From assembly GCF_026712205.1 (NCBI RefSeq), contig NZ_JAPPUW010000018.1, positions 34,910 to 98,909 of the forward strand: a stretch of 64,000 bases of DNA, written 5' to 3'. Both the position numbers and the translations under genes were made by a program. Shown here in pieces: positions 17,577 through 26,290 of the stretch. The notes beneath the pieces were generated by a model. It saw nothing but the letters and a program-made list of their open reading frames with translations. It was not told the origin of the DNA and made no database searches. The stretch comes from Pelomonas aquatica. GTDB taxonomy: Bacteria; Pseudomonadota; Gammaproteobacteria; Burkholderiales; Burkholderiaceae_C. Each line of letters opens with the position of its first letter. Position 1 is the first letter of the stretch.

Positions 17577-18575
17577 TCAGGTCGCGCGGACGACGAGTTC
17601 GGTCGGCATGATCTCGCTGGCCGCGGCCTGGCCGGCGATCAGGTCCAGCACCTTGCGCGCCAGCAGCACGCCGCCGTGGTGCCAGTCCTGGCGCACGCTG
17701 GTCAGCGGCGGCGCGAAGCTCTGCGCGGCGGGGGAGTCGTCGTAGCCGATGACGGACACGGCCTCGGGCACGGCCAGGCCGGCGTCGGTGAAGGCGCGCA
17801 CGGCGCCCATGGCCAGCAGGTCGCTGGCGGCGAACAGGCCGTCCGGCGCGCGCCCGCCCCTGGCCAGATGGGCCTGCACGGCCGTGAAGCCGGCGCCGAA
17901 GGTGAAGGCCGCCGGCGTCAGCGTCTGGGCCCGGATGCCTTCGATGCCGGCCTTCTTCAGCGCCTTCGCAAAGCCCTGCTGGCGGTCGCGGATCTCGGCA
18001 TGGCGCACATCGCCCAGGAAGAGCAGCTCGCGCCGGCCCAGCGCCACCAGCCGTTCGGCCGCGCTGGCGCCGCCGTGGGCGTTGTCGCCGCCGACGACGA
18101 CCGAGTCGCCGCGCCCATGCTCGGCCCCCCAGACGACCAGCGGCAGGCCCATGGCCGCGACCGACTTGACGGCCGAGCCGTTGGCGCCCTGGCCGAGCAG
18201 GATGACGCCATCCGCCGAGCTGGCCACGCCCTGGCCCGGGCTCTGCAGGGCCGACAGCAGCACGCTGTAGCCGCGCGAGGTCAGCTCCTGCGTGATGCCG
18301 CCCAGCAGCTGCAGCGGGTAGGCGTCGGTCATCGGCCGGTCGGTGTCGGGCTGCATCTCCAGCATGACGGCGACCATGTGGCTGCGGCGCAGGCGCAGGT
18401 TGCGGGCATGGTGGTTGAAGCGGTAGCCGGCCGCCTCGGCCAGCGTCTTGACGCGCTCGCGCGTGGCCGGCGTGACCGAGGGGCTGTCGCGCAGCGCACG
18501 CGAGACCGTGATGGTGCTGACGCCCGCCAGCGCGGCGATCTGCTCCATCGTGACGGGCTTTGACTCGGTGGTCAT
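17577..18575 (-). CDS. LacI-family transcriptional regulator (GntR-like)
   Basis: A 332-residue LacI-type regulator. Residues about 9-60 are the helix-turn-helix and hinge (MEQIAALAGVSTITVSRALRDS), and the remainder is a periplasmic-binding-protein-like sensor (DGVILLGQG, VIGYDDSPAAQSFAPPLTSVRQ). The start at 18575 overlaps the rlmJ stop in an ATGA, so translation is probably coupled. It is a candidate for the factor acting at the central-CG operators near 3346, 3392 and 5822, but it lies 12 kb away and the link is untested. Confidence 0.92.
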   Translation of the reverse strand: MTTESKPVTMEQIAALAGVSTITVSRALRDSPSVTPATRERVKTLAEAAGYRFNHHARNLRLRRSHMVAVMLEMQPDTDRPMTDAYPLQLLGGITQELTSRGYSVLLSALQSPGQGVASSADGVILLGQGANGSAVKSVAAMGLPLVVWGAEHGRGDSVVVGGDNAHGGASAAERLVALGRRELLFLGDVRHAEIRDRQQGFAKALKKAGIEGIRAQTLTPAAFTFGAGFTAVQAHLARGGRAPDGLFAASDLLAMGAVRAFTDAGLAVPEAVSVIGYDDSPAAQSFAPPLTSVRQDWHHGGVLLARKVLDLIAGQAAASEIMPTELVVRAT

Positions 18576-19426
18576 ACCGCCTTTTGTTCCAGCACGTAAT
18601 TCGCCCCGTCGTACTGCCCCAGCCGCTCGACCAGCAGCGGCAGGCATTCGGCCAGTTCGTCGTGCAGCGTGAACGGCGGGTTCGCGATGAACATGCCGCT
18701 GCCCATCATGCCGAAGCCGCGCTCGTCGGCCTGGGCCACGGTCAGGCGCACATGCAGCCAGCCCTTCTTGGCCAGGGCATCGGCGCTGGCCTTCAGGCGC
18801 TGGGCGAGCTGCGTCGATTCGAGCAGCTGCAGCTGCGGGTACCAGACCATGGCGACCGTGTCCGGCGCGCGCTCCAGCGCCTCGCGCAGCGCCGCCAGCA
18901 CCTTGGCGTAGTCGGTCTTGATCTCGTAGGGCGGGTCCATCAGCAGGGCCGCGCGGCGCGTCGGCGACGGCAGCTCGGCCTTGATGGACGCGAAGCCGTC
19001 GCGGTCGCTGACCTGGGTGTTGGGCCGCGCCTCAAGGTAGCTGGCCAGGATGCGGTGGTCGGTCGGGTGCAGCTCGTAGGCGCGCAGCCGGTCGGCCTCG
19101 CGCAGCACGAAGTTGGCGATGGCCGGCGAGCCGGGGTATTGGCGCAGCTGGCCGTCGGGGTTGAAGGCGCGCACCAGGCTGACGTAGTCGGCCAGCGGCG
19201 CGGGCAGATCCTTGTCGTCGTAGAGCTTGGCGATGCCACCGGCGTACTCGGCATTCTTCTGCGCATAGCGGCCCTCGACCGAGTAGCCGCCGGCGCCGGC
19301 ATGCGTGTCGATCAGCGTGTAGGGCTTGTCCTTTTCACCCATATAGCGCAGCACGCGGGTCAGCACGAGGTGCTTGAGGACGTCGGCATGGTTGCCGGCA
19401 TGGAAGGCGTGGCGGTAGGCGAGCAT
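18572..19426 (-). CDS. rlmJ: 23S rRNA (adenine2030-N6)-methyltransferase
   Basis: A 284-residue protein that is RlmJ-like throughout: MLAYRHAFHAGNHADVLKH at the N-terminus, DTHAGAGGYSV in the SAM site and the N6-adenine catalytic motif LMDPPYEIKTDY. RlmJ methylates A2030 of 23S rRNA. It is the first gene of a two-gene unit with the LacI-type regulator and is divergent from the Old Yellow Enzyme gene. Confidence 0.95.
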   Translation of the reverse strand: MLAYRHAFHAGNHADVLKHLVLTRVLRYMGEKDKPYTLIDTHAGAGGYSVEGRYAQKNAEYAGGIAKLYDDKDLPAPLADYVSLVRAFNPDGQLRQYPGSPAIANFVLREADRLRAYELHPTDHRILASYLEARPNTQVSDRDGFASIKAELPSPTRRAALLMDPPYEIKTDYAKVLAALREALERAPDTVAMVWYPQLQLLESTQLAQRLKASADALAKKGWLHVRLTVAQADERGFGMMGSGMFIANPPFTLHDELAECLPLLVERLGQYDGANYVLEQKAV

Positions 19427-19528
19427 GGCGTGATTGTCGCTAACACACCCCCATCAACCCCGCTCGGCCGGGGAAAGCCGTGGCGCCGCTAGCCTTGCGG
19501 CCATTCGTTTCATCCCCATTTCCCTGCG

Positions 19529-20611
19529 ATGACCACCCTCTTCGACCCCATCCGCTTCGGCGACATCCCGCTGGCCAACCGCGTCGTCATGGCGCCGCTG
19601 ACGCGCAACCGCGCGACGCAGCAGACGCCGCAGGCCCTCCACGTCGAGTATTACCGCCAGCGCGCCGGCGCCGGCCTCATCATCACGGAGGCGACCCAGA
19701 TCCGCCCCGACGGCCAGGGCTATTTCGACACGCCCGGCATCCACACGCCCGAGCAGGTGGCCGCCTGGAAGCAGGTGACCGACGCGGTGCATTCCGAGGG
19801 CGGCAGGATCGTCGTGCAGCTCTGGCATGTGGGCCGCATCTCGGTGAACAGCCTGCAGCCGGGCGGTCAGGCGCCGGTATCGTCAACCCACCGCGCAGCC
19901 AAGACGCGCACCTACGCCGCCCATGGCGAGCTGGTGCCGACCGACGCGCCGCGCGCGCTGGCCACGCATGAGCTGCCGCAGCTGATCGCCGACTATGTGC
20001 AGGCCGCGAAGAACGCGATGGCCGCCGGCTTCGACGGCGTCGAGGTGCACGCCGCCAACGGCTATCTGCTCGACCAGTTCCTGCGCGACAGCGCCAACGA
20101 CCGCAGCGACGAATACGGCGGCTCCATCGAGAACCGCGCGCGGCTGCTGGTCGAGGTGATGACGGCCGTGGCCCACGCCATCGGCGCGGGCCGCACGGCG
20201 CTACGCCTGAGCCCGGTGACGCCCAGCAACGACATCGGCCAGGACAGCGACCCGCAGGCCCTCTTCAACCACGTCGCCGAGCAGCTCGCGCCGCTGAAGC
20301 TGGCCTTCCTGGAGGTCGTCGAGGGCGCCACCGGCGGCCCGCGCGACCACGCGCCCTTCGACTACGCCGCGCTGCGCCGCCGCTTTGCCGGCCCCTACAT
20401 CGCCAACAACGGCTACGACCGCGCGATGGCCCTGGACGCCGTGGCCGGCGGCCGTGCCGACGCGGTGGCCATCGGCCGGCCCTTCATCGGCAACCCCGAC
20501 CTCGTCGAGCGCATCCGCCACGACCTGCCCTGGGCCGTGCCGCAGAAGGAGAGCTTCTACGGCGGCGGCGCCGAGGGCTATACCGACTACCCGGCGCTCA
20601 AGCGGGCCTGA
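19529..20611 (+). CDS. nemA: Old Yellow Enzyme-family alkene reductase (NemA-like)
   Basis: A 360-residue FMN-dependent TIM-barrel enzyme with LANRVVMAPLTRNRA, VQLWHVGRIS, GFDGVEVHAANGYLLDQFL, NDRSDEYGGSIENRARL and GPYIANNGYD. The class reduces activated alkenes, nitro compounds and nitrate esters with NAD(P)H. The canonical histidine pair position reads HAAN here, as in some pentaerythritol tetranitrate or xenobiotic reductases. The next gene starts 4 bp downstream. Confidence 0.93.
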   Translation: MTTLFDPIRFGDIPLANRVVMAPLTRNRATQQTPQALHVEYYRQRAGAGLIITEATQIRPDGQGYFDTPGIHTPEQVAAWKQVTDAVHSEGGRIVVQLWHVGRISVNSLQPGGQAPVSSTHRAAKTRTYAAHGELVPTDAPRALATHELPQLIADYVQAAKNAMAAGFDGVEVHAANGYLLDQFLRDSANDRSDEYGGSIENRARLLVEVMTAVAHAIGAGRTALRLSPVTPSNDIGQDSDPQALFNHVAEQLAPLKLAFLEVVEGATGGPRDHAPFDYAALRRRFAGPYIANNGYDRAMALDAVAGGRADAVAIGRPFIGNPDLVERIRHDLPWAVPQKESFYGGGAEGYTDYPALKRA

Positions 20612-20615
20612 GCCC

Positions 20616-21818
20616 ATGAACCGGGGCCTGCCGCTCCTCGCGCTCGCGGCGGTACTCGCCGGGCCGGCCATCGCCGCCGAGCCCGTCGCCGTGCTCTTCG
20701 TCGGCAACAGCTACACCTTCGGTCGCGCTGACCCGGTGATGGGCTACAACGCCGCCGCCGTGCACGACCTGACGGCCGGCTTCAACGCCGCAAACCCGGC
20801 CGGCACCAACAGCCACCCGGCCGGCACGCCGGGCGCCGGCAGCTTCGAGCCCCATCCCTGGGGCGGCGTGCCCGGCATCGTCAAGAAGATGGCCGACGAG
20901 GCCGGCCTGGCCTGGGACGTATCGCTGTCCACGCGCAACGCGGCCTCGCTGCGCGGCCATTTCCTGCAGGCCTACAACGCCGACTGGCCGCTGCGCGCCA
21001 ATGTCGCGAGCCGGCGCTGGGACAGCGTCGTGCTGCAGGAGCAGAGCGACGCGGCCCTGCCTGCCGGCCGCAGCCACAACGCCAACCTGGCCGCCTTCGA
21101 TGCCTTTGCGGACCGCTTCGAGCGCTTCATCCACGACGGCGCCGCACAACGCTTCACGGAGGCGGAGCTGTTCGGCGGCCTCGCGGCCTGCGTGGCCACG
21201 GGCCTGCCCGAGGCCGCCTGCAACGCGCCGCACGACATCGCGGCCAACCCCAATGCCAGCGCCGCCACCCGCGTCTGGCTGGAGCAGACCTGGGCGCGGC
21301 CCGACCTCGTCGAGGCCCATGCTGCTACGCGGCCTGACCTCGACAGCCCCGATGGCCGCCCCGTCGGCACCGGTCAGGCGGCGCCGACCTACTACGCCAG
21401 CCTGGCCGCGATGACGGCCGACCTGCACGCCGCCTTCCAGGCCCGGGCCGCCGCCAACCCCGGCTTTGCCGGCGTGGTGCCGGTGGGCGACGCCTTCCAG
21501 CGTGCGGTGGGCCAGGGGCTGGCGCGCGGCCACGGCTTCTATGGCAGGGCCGACGCGACCGGCGCCATCGACCTGTGGTGGCTGGACCGCACGCACGCCA
21601 GCAGATACGGCTCCTACCTGGCCGCGCTGACGCTGTTCGGCCGCCTCAGCGGCCGCGACCCGCTGACGCTGGGCAGCGGCGAGCAGGCCGCCGCCGACCT
21701 CGGCATCGATGCGGCGACGGCGCGCGCGCTGCAGCGCGTGGCCAGCGAGCAACTGGGTTTTGTCCCGGCCGCGGCGCTCAGCCCTGGAACGCGCCCGGGT
21801 TCCGCGCCGACCCGCTGA
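20616..21818 (+). CDS. Secreted SGNH-like protein (DUF4886-like)
   Basis: A 400-residue protein with a signal peptide ending at about residue 21 (GPAIAAEP). The mature start VAVLFVGNSYTFG resembles the GDS block of SGNH hydrolases, although Asn-Ser replaces Asp-Ser. VVLQEQSDAALP and LDRTHASRYGSYLAALTLFG supply further SGNH-like features, the latter with a C-terminal His. It follows the OYE gene by 4 bp. The final 41 bp overlap the convergent beta-helix gene. Enzymatic activity is unknown. Confidence 0.8.
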   Translation: MNRGLPLLALAAVLAGPAIAAEPVAVLFVGNSYTFGRADPVMGYNAAAVHDLTAGFNAANPAGTNSHPAGTPGAGSFEPHPWGGVPGIVKKMADEAGLAWDVSLSTRNAASLRGHFLQAYNADWPLRANVASRRWDSVVLQEQSDAALPAGRSHNANLAAFDAFADRFERFIHDGAAQRFTEAELFGGLAACVATGLPEAACNAPHDIAANPNASAATRVWLEQTWARPDLVEAHAATRPDLDSPDGRPVGTGQAAPTYYASLAAMTADLHAAFQARAAANPGFAGVVPVGDAFQRAVGQGLARGHGFYGRADATGAIDLWWLDRTHASRYGSYLAALTLFGRLSGRDPLTLGSGEQAAADLGIDAATARALQRVASEQLGFVPAAALSPGTRPGSAPTR

Positions 21819-22938
21819 GCGCCTGGCTGCCGTGCGGGTGGCGGTACTCGCGCGTCGGCATCAGCTTCAGGCCGCCGCCCTCGCCGGCATCCGCCGCCTG
21901 GCCGCGCAGCGCCGAACCGGGCTTGAGCCGGTAGTCGTCGCGCGCCGCGCGCACGAACTCGTCCCAGTCGGCGCTGAAGTTGGCGCGCCGCGTCCAATGC
22001 CCCTCGGCCGCCAGCTTAGGGGCGCCGACGAGCAGGTTGTTGGCCAGCACCACCTCGGCCTCGCGCGGCGCCACGCGCAGCCAGATGCCGCCGCTGGGCA
22101 ACTGGTCCACCAGCGTGTTGTTGACGAGGTAGAGGGCCTGCTTCGGCCAGGAGGCGCCCTCGACGCCGAAGGAGATGACGTGCGGGTTCTCCGTCGTCGA
22201 GCTCTGCACGATGAGGTTGCCCATGACGACGGCGACGCCGCCGTTCGGGAACTCCAGCTCGTAGCTCGCGCGCCCGCCGATCTCGTCGGACAGGCGGTTG
22301 TAGAGGATGTGGTTCAGCGCCGCGCGGCTCTTCAGCAGGTGGCCGTGCAGGCCGTGGTGGAAATAGCTGCCCGTGACGGCCAGGCGCTTGATGGCACCGA
22401 CATAGAGGTTATGCGTCTTGCCCTCGCGCGGCAGGATGGTGCCGAAATCGCAGTCGACGATGTCGAGCTCGATGTCGTCGCCGCTGGCCGTCAGCAGGCC
22501 GTTCTCGTTGTCGCGGAAGCCGCAGTCCACCAGCGTCAGCGAGCCGGCCTCCAGCCGGATGCCGGCGCCGTTGCGGTCCGGCACGGTGGCGCCGCTGAAG
22601 TCCAGGCCCTCGATGCGCATGCGCCGGCCCGTCGTCACGAACAGGCCCTTGCCCTGGGCGTGGGCGCCGGCCGCGACCAGCCGCGCGCGGCCGCCGACGG
22701 CGCGCAGCGTCAGCTCGTTCTGCGTCCACGTGGCGGCGTCGCCGACATAGTCGCCCGCGTCGATCTCGACCAGCATGCCGTCGCGGGCCTGGCGCGCCGC
22801 CGCGGCCAGCGACTTGACGGCGCGGCGCGGGCCGACCTGCAGCACCGGCGCCGCGCGGGCCGGCGCCAGCGCCGGCGCCAGGCCGGCCATCAGCAGCGTG
22901 CGCCGGCGCAGCGGCGGGCAGGCCTCGGGCCACATCAT
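21778..22938 (-). CDS. Secreted right-handed parallel beta-helix protein
   Basis: A 386-residue product with a twin-arginine-like start (PPLRRRTLLMAGLAPALAPARA). A repetitive beta-helix follows with recurrent N-x-x-x-N/G turns: LTLVDCGFRDNENGLL, ELDIVDCDFG, LAVTGSYFHHGLHGHLLKS, VVMGNLIVQSS and LYLVNNTLVDQL. Such folds are typical of polysaccharide lyases and related carbohydrate-active proteins, but no catalytic triad can be assigned. The ATG overlaps the stop of the MOSC gene, so translation is coupled. Confidence 0.82.
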   Translation of the reverse strand: MMWPEACPPLRRRTLLMAGLAPALAPARAAPVLQVGPRRAVKSLAAAARQARDGMLVEIDAGDYVGDAATWTQNELTLRAVGGRARLVAAGAHAQGKGLFVTTGRRMRIEGLDFSGATVPDRNGAGIRLEAGSLTLVDCGFRDNENGLLTASGDDIELDIVDCDFGTILPREGKTHNLYVGAIKRLAVTGSYFHHGLHGHLLKSRAALNHILYNRLSDEIGGRASYELEFPNGGVAVVMGNLIVQSSTTENPHVISFGVEGASWPKQALYLVNNTLVDQLPSGGIWLRVAPREAEVVLANNLLVGAPKLAAEGHWTRRANFSADWDEFVRAARDDYRLKPGSALRGQAADAGEGGGLKLMPTREYRHPHGSQALSGSARNPGAFQG

Positions 22939-23510
22939 GCGATCCTGCGCATCTTGGCCTTGAACAGCTCGACGATGCCGACCTCGCGCGGCCCCGGCAG
23001 CAGCTCGAAGCCCTCGCCCGCGGCGATGCTGCCCTCGCGCCGTACGGCCAGGTAGAAGCCGCACCAGCCGCTCTGCGCCATCAGCTTGGCCGCCTGGTTG
23101 AAGCCCATGTGGGCGTTGAACTTGAAGCAGGGGTAGCGCGGCTCGGACACGACCAGCTCGCAGCCCGCAAAGCGCAGCACGTCGCCGATCCAGACCCGGC
23201 TCTCCGGCAGGCCGGCCAGCGTCAGGTTCTCGCCGCAATCGCCGGGCTGCAGCGCGCCCGCCACCTTGGCCTGGCCGCGCACCGTGCGCCAGAACTCGTA
23301 GTGCTCCTGCGGGTAGGCATAGACGGCCTTGGACAGGCCGCCGTGCACGCTGGGGTCGGCCTGCTCGTCGCCCTCCAGGCCCAGCAGGCCCACGGCGACC
23401 GGCCCGCCGCGGGCGCGTTTGCGGATGGCCGAGTCCACGGCCTGGCCATCGGTCGCGGTGAAGTGTTCGACGCGGGCGGTGTTGACGCTGATGAGCTGCA
23501 TGGCGCGCAT
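22935..23510 (-). CDS. MOSC-domain protein (YiiM-like)
   Basis: A 191-residue protein of the MOSC family: GLEGDEQADPSVHGGLSKAVYAYPQEHYEFW, CGENLTLAGLPESRVWIGDVLRF and the conserved cysteine in EPRYPCFKF. In YiiM-type proteins this cysteine coordinates molybdenum cofactor and acts in reduction of N-hydroxylated compounds. MQL four codons in is an alternative start. The gene overlaps the beta-helix gene by 4 bp. Confidence 0.9.
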   Translation of the reverse strand: MRAMQLISVNTARVEHFTATDGQAVDSAIRKRARGGPVAVGLLGLEGDEQADPSVHGGLSKAVYAYPQEHYEFWRTVRGQAKVAGALQPGDCGENLTLAGLPESRVWIGDVLRFAGCELVVSEPRYPCFKFNAHMGFNQAAKLMAQSGWCGFYLAVRREGSIAAGEGFELLPGPREVGIVELFKAKMRRIA

Positions 23511-23528
23511 TGTCCCGGAGGTCGGCTA

Positions 23529-23790
23529 GGAGCCTGCGCGGCCGAGCGTGGGACCCGCGCCGGGGCGATTTGCGGGGCCAGGCAAGGCGCCGGCGAGGCG
23601 TGGGTCGGGACCCACAACGAGCCGGCAACGCCGCATGGCCCCGCAAATCGCCCCGGCCCTTCGGGTTGGGCCTGGCTGGGGCGCATGCCGCGTTGCTCGT
23701 CGTTGCGGGCGCGAGCCCGCGGCCTCCTCGCGCCTTGCCTGCGCCCCAGCCAGGCCCAACGCGGGTGCCACGCTCGGCCGCGCAGGCTCC
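23529..23790. repeat. 262-bp nested palindromic element with three-way-junction folding (element E1)
   Basis: This element fills most of the 359-bp gap between the MOSC and antiporter genes. Outer arms at 23529-23551 and 23768-23790 are perfect 23-bp complements. Inside are two further hairpin domains: arm B (18-bp stem, 23562-23579 with 23637-23654) and arm C (21-bp stem, 23665-23685 with 23740-23760). Each has its own apical hairpin (GTGGGTC/GACCCAC in B, GCGGGC/GCCCGC in C). B and C are diverged inverted copies sharing GCAAGGCG and a CAACGC/CAACGA strand, while their stems differ in sequence. No protein is encoded here. The rest of the gap holds only the antiporter's AAGGAG ribosome site. 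Confidence 0.85.
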
Positions 23791-23869
23791 CAGGGCATTT
23801 CGGCGCCTTGGCCTACAGGCCCATCTGTAAGCAAGCGTTAGCCTCGGGACCCGATCCGAAAGGAGACGC

Positions 23870-25120
23870 ATGACTGCACTCGACAGTGGCGCCAGGGTCT
23901 GGGCCAGCCTGGCCGTCGCGCCCTCCGGCGAGCTGATCTTCGTCGTCGCCGTGCTGCTGGCCGGTGCGCTGGCCGGCGAGTTCATCGCGGCGACGACGCG
24001 GCTGCCGCGCGTCGTCGGCTACACGCTGGCCGGCTGCGTGGCCGCGGCCTTCGGGCATGGCGTGACGATGCCGCTGAACGGCGCGGCCCAGGTCGTCTGC
24101 GACCTCGCGCTGGGCCTGCTGCTGTTCGAGATCGGCTGCCGCGTGCGCCTGCGCTGGCTGCGGCGCAACCCCGGCCTGGCCGCCACCAGCCTGGCCGAGG
24201 CCCTGCTCAGCGCCATAGCCGTCGCGCTGGTGCTGCGCCTGCTCGACGTCGGCTGGCAGACGGCCGTGGCCTGCGCCATCCTGGCCATGCCGGCGCCGGC
24301 CGCCGTGTCGGGACGCGTCGCGCTGGAGCTGGGCGCCGAGGGCCAGGTCACGCAGCGCGCCACGCTGCTGACGGCGCTGAACACGCTCTATGCCGTCGTC
24401 GCCCTGACGCTGATGCGCACCTGGTGGGCGGCCGACGACGGCGGCAGCCTGTCGCAGGCGCTGATGGGCCTGACCGGCTCGCTGCTGACGACGCTGGCCC
24501 TGGCCGCGCTGCTGGCCGTGGCCGTCCACCTCGTCGGACGGCGGCTGGACCTGCGCAACGAGAGCGCCGTGCTGCTGCTGTTCGGCCTGGTCGCCTTCGC
24601 CATCGTCGCCGCGCGCGCCGTGGGCGTGTCGACCCTGCTGATGCCGCTGCTGGCCGGCCTGCTGCTGCGCAATTCCAGCGAGCGGCCCTGGGTCTGGCCG
24701 CGCCACTTCGGCACCTCGGGCGGCGCGCTGGTGCTGATGCTCTGCGTCATCGTCGGCTCGGCCTGGACGCCGCAGATCCTGTTCGCCGGCGGCTTCGCGG
24801 CGCTGGCCCTGATGGCGGCGCGCTTCGTCGCCAAGACCGTCGCCATCGTCGCGCTGGCGTCCTGGGCCAAGGCCAGCTGGCGCCAGGGCCTGGCGCTGTC
24901 GATCACGATGACGCCGCTGTCGGCCACGGCCCTGGTCATGCTCAGCGAGCTGCTGCGCGCCGAGCCCAGCCTGGCGGCGGGCGTCGTGCCCATCATCCTG
25001 ACCAGCATCGCCGTGCTGGAGCTGGCCGGCCCCATCGCCGTGCAGCTGGCGCTGCGCCTGGCCGGCGAGCTGCCGCCCGCGGCACAGGCCGCCCCGCACC
25101 ACAAGGAGGGCCGCCGATGA
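23870..25120 (+). CDS. CPA2-type cation/proton antiporter
   Basis: A 416-residue membrane protein with about 11-12 hydrophobic segments of the sodium/hydrogen exchanger (Kef/NapA-like) fold: [48 protein letters not shown] and [18 protein letters not shown]. No NAD-binding (TrkA-N) domain follows, unlike KefB/KefC. The start follows AAGGAG. It overlaps the YbdK-like gene in an ATGA, which suggests a shared task, possibly thiol- or stress-linked ion movement. Confidence 0.9.
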   Translation: MTALDSGARVWASLAVAPSGELIFVVAVLLAGALAGEFIAATTRLPRVVGYTLAGCVAAAFGHGVTMPLNGAAQVVCDLALGLLLFEIGCRVRLRWLRRNPGLAATSLAEALLSAIAVALVLRLLDVGWQTAVACAILAMPAPAAVSGRVALELGAEGQVTQRATLLTALNTLYAVVALTLMRTWWAADDGGSLSQALMGLTGSLLTTLALAALLAVAVHLVGRRLDLRNESAVLLLFGLVAFAIVAARAVGVSTLLMPLLAGLLLRNSSERPWVWPRHFGTSGGALVLMLCVIVGSAWTPQILFAGGFAALALMAARFVAKTVAIVALASWAKASWRQGLALSITMTPLSATALVMLSELLRAEPSLAAGVVPIILTSIAVLELAGPIAVQLALRLAGELPPAAQAAPHHKEGRR

Positions 25121-26241
25121 GCCTCGGGAGCTTCGCGCCATCGCAGCCGCTGACGCTGGGCGTCGAGCTGGAGCTGCAGATCGTCAACAACGACGACTAC
25201 GACCTCGCGCCCGTCTCGGGCGACCTGCTGCGGCTGATGCAAAAGCGCAGCATCCCCGGCGACGTGAAGCCCGAGATCACCAGCAGCATGATCGAGCTGT
25301 CCACCGGCGTCTGCGCGGGCTACGGCCAGGCGCTGTCGGAGCTGGGCCAGATCCGCGACGCGCTGGTGGACTGCGCTCAAGCGCTGGACGTGAGCCTGTG
25401 CGGCGGCGGCACCCACCCCTTCCAGCACTGGACGCGCCGGCGCATCTTCGAGACGCCGCGCTTCCACGAGCTGTCGTCGCTGTACGGCTATCTGTCCAAG
25501 CAGTTCACGGTGTTCGGCCAGCATGTGCACATCGGCTGCCCCGGCGCCGACGCGGCCCTGGTGCTGCTGCACGGCATGAGCCGCTTCATCCCGCATCTGA
25601 TCGCGCTCGCCGCGTCGTCGCCCTTCGTGCAGGGCGAGGACACGGGCTTCGACTCGGCGCGGCTGAACTCGGTGTTCGCCTTCCCGCTGTCGGGCCGCGC
25701 GCCCTTCGTGCAGACCTGGGACGACTTCGGCGCCTTCTTCACGAAGATGACGCGCACCGGCGTCGTCTCGGGCATGAAGGACTTCTACTGGGACATCCGC
25801 CCCAAGCCCGAGTTCGGCACCATCGAGGTCCGCGTGCTGGACACGCCGCTGACCATCGAGAAGGCCGCGGCCCTGGCCGGCTTCATCCAGTGCCTGGCGC
25901 GCTGGCTGACGGTGGAGAAGCCGTTCAAGCTCAGCGAGGACGACTACCTGCCCTACACCTTCAACCGCTTCCAGGCCTGCCGCTTCGGGCTGGACGGCAC
26001 CTTCGTCGACCCCGAGACCGGCGAGCACCGCGTGCTGCGCGACGACCTCAGCGCCGTGCTCGCGCGGCTGGACAGCCATGCCGGCGACCTGCGCGCCGAG
26101 GCCGCGCTGCAGGCCCTGCGCCGCGAGATCAACGGCAGCGGCAACGACGCCGCCTGGCTGCGCGGCATCGAGAGCCAGGATCGCCTGCTGCCCGAGGTCG
26201 TGCGCCGCGCGGCGGCGCGCTGGCACGGCGATCAACCTTGA
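25117..26241 (+). CDS. ybdK: Carboxylate-amine ligase, YbdK family (glutamate-cysteine ligase type 2)
   Basis: A 374-residue GCS2 protein: [13 protein letters not shown] near the N-terminus, [35 protein letters not shown] and [21 protein letters not shown] metal and substrate residues. YbdK-type enzymes ligate glutamate and cysteine weakly; the physiological product is uncertain. It starts within the antiporter stop codon, preceded by AAGGAGG. An FNR-like box begins at the very end of the gene. Confidence 0.92.
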   Translation: MSLGSFAPSQPLTLGVELELQIVNNDDYDLAPVSGDLLRLMQKRSIPGDVKPEITSSMIELSTGVCAGYGQALSELGQIRDALVDCAQALDVSLCGGGTHPFQHWTRRRIFETPRFHELSSLYGYLSKQFTVFGQHVHIGCPGADAALVLLHGMSRFIPHLIALAASSPFVQGEDTGFDSARLNSVFAFPLSGRAPFVQTWDDFGAFFTKMTRTGVVSGMKDFYWDIRPKPEFGTIEVRVLDTPLTIEKAAALAGFIQCLARWLTVEKPFKLSEDDYLPYTFNRFQACRFGLDGTFVDPETGEHRVLRDDLSAVLARLDSHAGDLRAEAALQALRREINGSGNDAAWLRGIESQDRLLPEVVRRAAARWHGDQP

Positions 26242-26251
26242 AGCAGATCAA
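26238..26251. promoter_or_regulatory. FNR/DNR-type box
   Basis: TTGAAGCAGATCAA fits TTGA-N6-TCAA. Its centre lies 46 bp before the ATG of the NirDL-like gene at 26291, consistent with class II activation and a very short leader. It overlaps the last codons of the YbdK gene. Confidence 0.55.
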
Positions 26252-26290
26252 GGACGGTTTCGATCGCCGCACCGAGTATTCGGGCTCACC

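Noticed and set aside
23520..23870. Several overlapping short open frames in the MOSC-antiporter gap
   Set aside because: They read through palindromic repeats, occur on both strands and have no family resemblance; the region is better described as element E1.
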